Positions 6,134-8,906 of a DNA stretch of 8,906 nucleotides are shown here, piece by piece. The DNA lies in the NCBI GenBank assembly GCA_902465215.1, contig CABQMM010000031.1, positions 1-8,906 of the forward strand, read 5' to 3'. The DNA is from an uncultured Bacillota bacterium. GTDB taxonomy: Bacteria; Bacillota; Clostridia; Peptostreptococcales; Anaerovoracaceae. Below the pieces are notes generated by a model. That model was not told the origin of the DNA, did no database searches, and was given only the letters and a program-made list of their open reading frames with translations. The position numbers and the translations under genes are program-made. Numbering within the stretch: the first letter of the stretch is position 1; the number at the start of each line of letters is the position of its first letter.

Positions 6134-6185
6134 CAAAACAAGCAATTTTAGTTATTTTTACATGTACAGTTGGGGGTATTCGAGA

Positions 6186-7622
6186 ATGAAACCGATTTTC
6201 TTAGAGCAAAACAGCAATAACGAAAGATTTTTGTATCTACAGTTATACGACACAATCAAGCAGCAGATTCTTTCCGGGGAAATGCAATCCGGCGAAAAGC
6301 TGCCGTCGCTGCGCACGCTTTCTCGCGATTTAGACCTCAGCATCACGACTGCCGAACTGGCATACAGTCAGCTTCTTGTAGAAGGCTACATCACCAGCAA
6401 GCCAAAATCCGGATATTATATCGCAGAAATTTCACCGCTTTCCGCTGTTTCGTCCGGCGCGGAAAAGGCTGGCAACGCCGCGCCTGTCACTTCTGTTTCT
6501 TCGAACTCTGTTCCTCTCTTTCCCGAAATGGGAGGATTCACCTTCCAGCCTTCCGCCTACATCACGGACTCAAGCTGTTTCGACTTCGTAAAATGGAAAA
6601 AATGCGCGGCAAAGGTTTTTAATGAGTATTCCGACTTACTTTTGTTTGAGAGCGACCCGCAGGGCGAGGCCGCGCTGCGTTTTGAAATTGCGAAATACCT
6701 CTATGCTTCCCGCGGCGTTACCGCAAGTCCTGAGCGAATCGTTGTCGGCGCCGGAACACAACAAATTACCAGTCACCTTTCCCGTATCTTGCTGAAAATG
6801 GGGATTCGGCTCGTTTCTCTGGAGGCGCCGGGTTATCTCCCCGTGCAAAGTATGTTTCGCGATGCAGGTTTTACGATTTCTCACATTCCGGTTGCCCGGG
6901 ACGGAATTGAAATCGTCAAGCTTCCAACGAATATTCCTTCGGCGGTCTATGTCAATCCCTCGAACCAGTTCCCGACAGGCGCAGTTATGCCGATTGGACG
7001 CCGCTATGAGATTTTAGACTGGGCTGCAGAGAACAACAGCATCATCATCGAGGACGATTACGACAGCGAGCTTCGCTATTTCGGCAAGCCGGTTCCTGCT
7101 CTTCAAGGACTGGACCGCCGCAGCTGCGTGGTCTATCTGGGGACATTTTCATCGACCCTTTTCCCCGCAGTGAAAATTTCCTATATGGTGCTTCCTGAAA
7201 ACATGGCGGAAATTTTCCGCAGCATCAAGCATCAGTACACACAGACCTGCTCGAAATCCGAGCAGCTCACGCTGGCGTTTTTCATGGAGGACGGTTATTA
7301 TTACACCGGAATCCGCAAGCTCCGCAGCCTGTATTCTCAAAAATTGCAAACAGTGCTTCAGTCCTTCGCTGCACGCGGCAAAGGCATCATCACGCCGATT
7401 GACACGCATTCGGGCATCAACCTGACTGTAAAAGTCCGCTCTGCGAAAAAAGCCGAGCAGCTTTGCGAAGAGGCAAAGTCACTCGGCCTTCAAATGGTCC
7501 CGCTGTCGGAAATCAGCGACCAGGAAACCAGCGCTTTAATTTTTTATTACAGCCAGATTCCGCTTGCGCAAATTGACTCGCTGATTCACAAGCTGACTGT
7601 TTTATGGGCGTCGGAAACATAG
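6186..7622 (+). CDS. MocR-family regulator (GntR HTH plus aminotransferase-like domain) lacking the PLP lysine
   Basis: This 478-residue protein has a GntR winged helix (about 15-80, with GEKLPSLRTLSRDLDLS), a linker, and a class I aminotransferase-like domain (about 120-475), as in GabR (479 residues). Aminotransferase landmarks are GAGTQQI, YVNPSNQFPTG, EDDYDSELRYFGKP and YLGTFSSTLFP. Known relatives bind pyridoxal phosphate through the lysine of GTFSK and use it to sense effectors such as GABA or PLP. Here that residue is Ser323 (codon 7152-7154), although Asp290 and Tyr292, which hold the PLP ring, are kept. The protein may bind PLP without a Schiff base, or another ligand. The start at 6186 has GGGGG 9 nt upstream and begins just before the HTH; an ATG at 6111 would fall inside the predicted promoter. 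It probably controls the adjacent divergent operons. Confidence 0.92.
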   Translation: MKPIFLEQNSNNERFLYLQLYDTIKQQILSGEMQSGEKLPSLRTLSRDLDLSITTAELAYSQLLVEGYITSKPKSGYYIAEISPLSAVSSGAEKAGNAAPVTSVSSNSVPLFPEMGGFTFQPSAYITDSSCFDFVKWKKCAAKVFNEYSDLLLFESDPQGEAALRFEIAKYLYASRGVTASPERIVVGAGTQQITSHLSRILLKMGIRLVSLEAPGYLPVQSMFRDAGFTISHIPVARDGIEIVKLPTNIPSAVYVNPSNQFPTGAVMPIGRRYEILDWAAENNSIIIEDDYDSELRYFGKPVPALQGLDRRSCVVYLGTFSSTLFPAVKISYMVLPENMAEIFRSIKHQYTQTCSKSEQLTLAFFMEDGYYYTGIRKLRSLYSQKLQTVLQSFAARGKGIITPIDTHSGINLTVKVRSAKKAEQLCEEAKSLGLQMVPLSEISDQETSALIFYYSQIPLAQIDSLIHKLTVLWASET

Positions 7623-7628
7623 CCTTCC

Positions 7629-7655
7629 GGCACTCCGTCCGCTTCGGACGCTGCC
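7629..7655. terminator. Hairpin between convergent MocR and apbE genes
   Basis: CGTCCG (7636-7641) and CGGACG (7645-7650) pair around CTT, and an outer GGCA/TGCC stem extends it. It sits in the 38-bp gap between the two stops. No proper T-run follows on either strand, so it may be a weak or factor-assisted terminator, or an RNA 3'-end stabiliser. Confidence 0.5.
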
Positions 7656-7660
7656 GATAA

Positions 7661-8806
7661 TCAGCTCTTTTCAAAACCGATTTCCTCTGATGTCAGATGA
7701 ATCTGTCCATCGGTATCCACAAAGATTGCTTCAGTGTCCTCAATGCTTTGAACCAGAGCCATTCCCTTTTCAACGCCCAGCGCCAGACAGCTTGTCGACA
7801 GCGCGTCGCAGTCCGCGGAATGGCCTTTCTCTGAGATAATTGTAACGGATAAAACATCCGTATCGGTCGGCATACCGCTCTTACTGTCTAAAATATGGTG
7901 ATATTTCTTTCCATCGGCGACAAAATAGCGCTCGTATGTTCCGGAGGTTACAACCGTTTTATCGGCAGCTAGGATTGTGCCGATTAATCCGCCGCTTGCA
8001 GACTGCGGGTCTTTAATTCCGATCTTAAAACTACTGTGCGCTTCGTTTGTGTCGAGCAGACTTTCCGCTTTACCCCCAACCGCCACAATATTGCCGCCGA
8101 GGTCAACAATCGCGCTTGTCACGCCTGCAGCTTCAAGGAACTGTGTCACCTTGTCCGCGATATATCCTTTTGCAATTCCGCCGAGGTCGAGCTCCATTTC
8201 TGAATCTTCCAGCTGAACCGTATTTCCCTTGATCTTAGCTTTGCTCCAATCTACATGCTTCATCGTTTCCGCCAGCACATCCGCATCCGGAACCTGTCCG
8301 CTCATGCCGCTTTCTGTTTCCTCACCTGCCTCAGCCTCTCGAAAGCCCCAAAGGTCGGTCGCCTTACCGATGGTAATATCGAAGGCGCCCTGCGACAGCT
8401 CTCCGTACCGGATTCCTTTCTGAATTACCTCGATAGTCTCATCATTGACTTTTACAGCTTTCCCGCCTGCTGCGTTGACGCGTGCGATGTCGGAAGTTTC
8501 GATTGTTTTGCTCAGCATTTTTTCATACTTATCGCAGATCTGAAAGGCATCCGTAATCAGCAGCAAAAGTTTTTGATTCAGTTCGTCCTCCGAAAGTTCC
8601 GAAAACTCTCCGTTCGAATCTTCCACGCCGAAAATCGTAATCGTACAGATTGTATCCAAATAAAATCCGGTCTTGCTTACGCCCGTGTTTGCATTGTTTT
8701 TTTGGTTTTCGGTACATGCAGTTTGTGATATAATAAGGATTAAGGCAATCGCCAGCGCGCAAAGCTTCTTTGCTGCGGGGCATGTCTTTGATATTTTATT
8801 TTTCAT
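7661..8806 (-). CDS. apbE: FAD:protein FMN transferase, lipoprotein ApbE
   Basis: This 381-residue protein is a complete ApbE, the Mg-dependent enzyme that transfers FMN from FAD to a threonine of membrane redox proteins such as RnfG/RnfD or NqrB/NqrC, outside the cytoplasmic membrane. An N-terminal signal (hydrophobic 15-27) ends in SQTAC, with Cys31 as the likely lipid anchor; the -3 Gln is unusual for a lipobox. Landmarks are FYLDTICTITIFG, GAFDITIGKATDLWGF, LDLGGIAKGYIAD (GGIAKG near 208), TSGTYERYF (about 287) and DCDALST (about 331). The ATG at 8806 has only a weak AAAGG upstream. It is convergent with the MocR gene and not part of the GRE locus. Its flavinylated partner is not in the window; the divergent gene at 8837 may belong to the same electron-transfer region. 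Confidence 0.95.
   Translation of the reverse strand: MKNKISKTCPAAKKLCALAIALILIISQTACTENQKNNANTGVSKTGFYLDTICTITIFGVEDSNGEFSELSEDELNQKLLLLITDAFQICDKYEKMLSKTIETSDIARVNAAGGKAVKVNDETIEVIQKGIRYGELSQGAFDITIGKATDLWGFREAEAGEETESGMSGQVPDADVLAETMKHVDWSKAKIKGNTVQLEDSEMELDLGGIAKGYIADKVTQFLEAAGVTSAIVDLGGNIVAVGGKAESLLDTNEAHSSFKIGIKDPQSASGGLIGTILAADKTVVTSGTYERYFVADGKKYHHILDSKSGMPTDTDVLSVTIISEKGHSADCDALSTSCLALGVEKGMALVQSIEDTEAIFVDTDGQIHLTSEEIGFEKS
8726..8734 (+). promoter_or_regulatory. Extended -10 promoter inside apbE for the rightmost gene
   Basis: TGATATAAT is a perfect extended -10 element (TGn followed by TATAAT at 8729-8734), lying within the signal-peptide coding part of apbE but on the opposite strand. 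The matching -35 region is poor, as extended -10 promoters allow. Transcription would start about 96 nt before the ATG at 8837. The 30-bp gap between the two divergent genes is too short to hold a full promoter itself. Confidence 0.35.
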
Positions 8807-8836
8807 AGTTTATTCAACCTTTCATAGGGAGTTTAT

Positions 8837-8906
8837 ATGATTAAAAAAGCAGATATTGTTTTATGTATAGCGATTATTCTTGTCGGTCTTTTCGTCTCCT
8901 GGTATT
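8837..8906 (+). CDS. N-terminus of a membrane-anchored protein (NusG domain II-like candidate), cut by the window edge
   Basis: An ATG at 8837, with AGGGAG 5 nt upstream, opens a frame that stays open to the edge: MIKKADIVLCIAIILVGLFV and onward, 23 residues. A short basic start followed by a long hydrophobic stretch shows a signal anchor or lipoprotein-type leader. In Clostridia a small NusG domain II-like membrane protein with this kind of start often sits beside apbE, which is why I propose it. The diagnostic domain is beyond the window, so the family is only a guess from position and the first residues. Confidence 0.5.
   Translation, partial: MIKKADIVLCIAIILVGLFVSWY

Larger units (their letters stand above)
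6097..6168 (+). repeat. CATGTACA direct repeats flanking the MocR promoter
   Basis: CATGTACA occurs at 6097-6104 and at 6161-6168, bracketing the predicted MocR promoter by 64 bp. Each copy contains the self-complementary core TGTACA, and the second sits in TACATGTA, itself a palindrome. Such flanking pairs can support looping by a dimeric regulator. Function is inferred from position only. Confidence 0.35.

Noticed and set aside
6111..6185. Upstream ATG start for the MocR gene
   Set aside because: It lies within the predicted promoter spacer and has no ribosome site; 6186 begins just before the HTH.
1..8906. CRISPR array, tRNA, rRNA, insertion sequence or phage genes
   Set aside because: I scanned for regular spaced repeats, tRNA-like cloverleaf ends, transposase motifs and terminal inverted repeats and saw none.

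Overview
The window looks like chromosomal DNA from a strict anaerobe of the Clostridia (Bacillota). The signs are strong AGGAGG-type ribosome binding sites, an oxygen-sensitive glycyl radical enzyme (GRE) with its three-cluster activase, a lipoprotein ApbE beside a membrane-anchored reading frame, and a MocR-type regulator. This placement is an inference from gene content, with no rRNA or marker gene in view.

Layout. Positions 1-172 hold the end of an unrecognised + strand gene, followed by a bidirectional terminator (194-237). A minus-strand operon then runs from 4352 down to 255: an NAD-type short-chain dehydrogenase (3612-4352), a GRE present as two reading frames joined by TAATG (2466-3581 and 1207-2466), and its radical-SAM activating enzyme (255-1196). 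Across a 290-bp divergent promoter region (4353-4642) lie a ten-helix DMT/EamA transporter (4643-5575) and a cysteine-rich DUF2284 protein (5553-6077), overlapping by 23 nt. A GntR/aminotransferase-like MocR regulator with its own promoter follows (6186-7622). The right end holds a convergent apbE lipoprotein gene (7661-8806) and the first 70 bases of a divergent gene for a membrane-anchored protein.

How it may work together. Positions 255-7622 read as one substrate-use locus. The transporter would move the substrate or product, the GRE (made radical by its activase) would do a carbon-centred radical reaction, the SDR would oxidise or reduce an alcohol/carbonyl intermediate with NAD(H), and MocR would control it. 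The substrate cannot be named. The GRE aligns in length and spacing with glycerol dehydratase-type enzymes and keeps the radical Gly, the catalytic Cys and one Asp. However, it has Gln where these enzymes have the catalytic Glu (GCIQP instead of GCVEP), and Glu and Thr where the dehydratases have pocket histidines. The GRE reading frame is also interrupted by a -1 shift at about 2490, and the MocR protein has Ser in place of the lysine that normally binds PLP. These three departures are the main reasons to look again.
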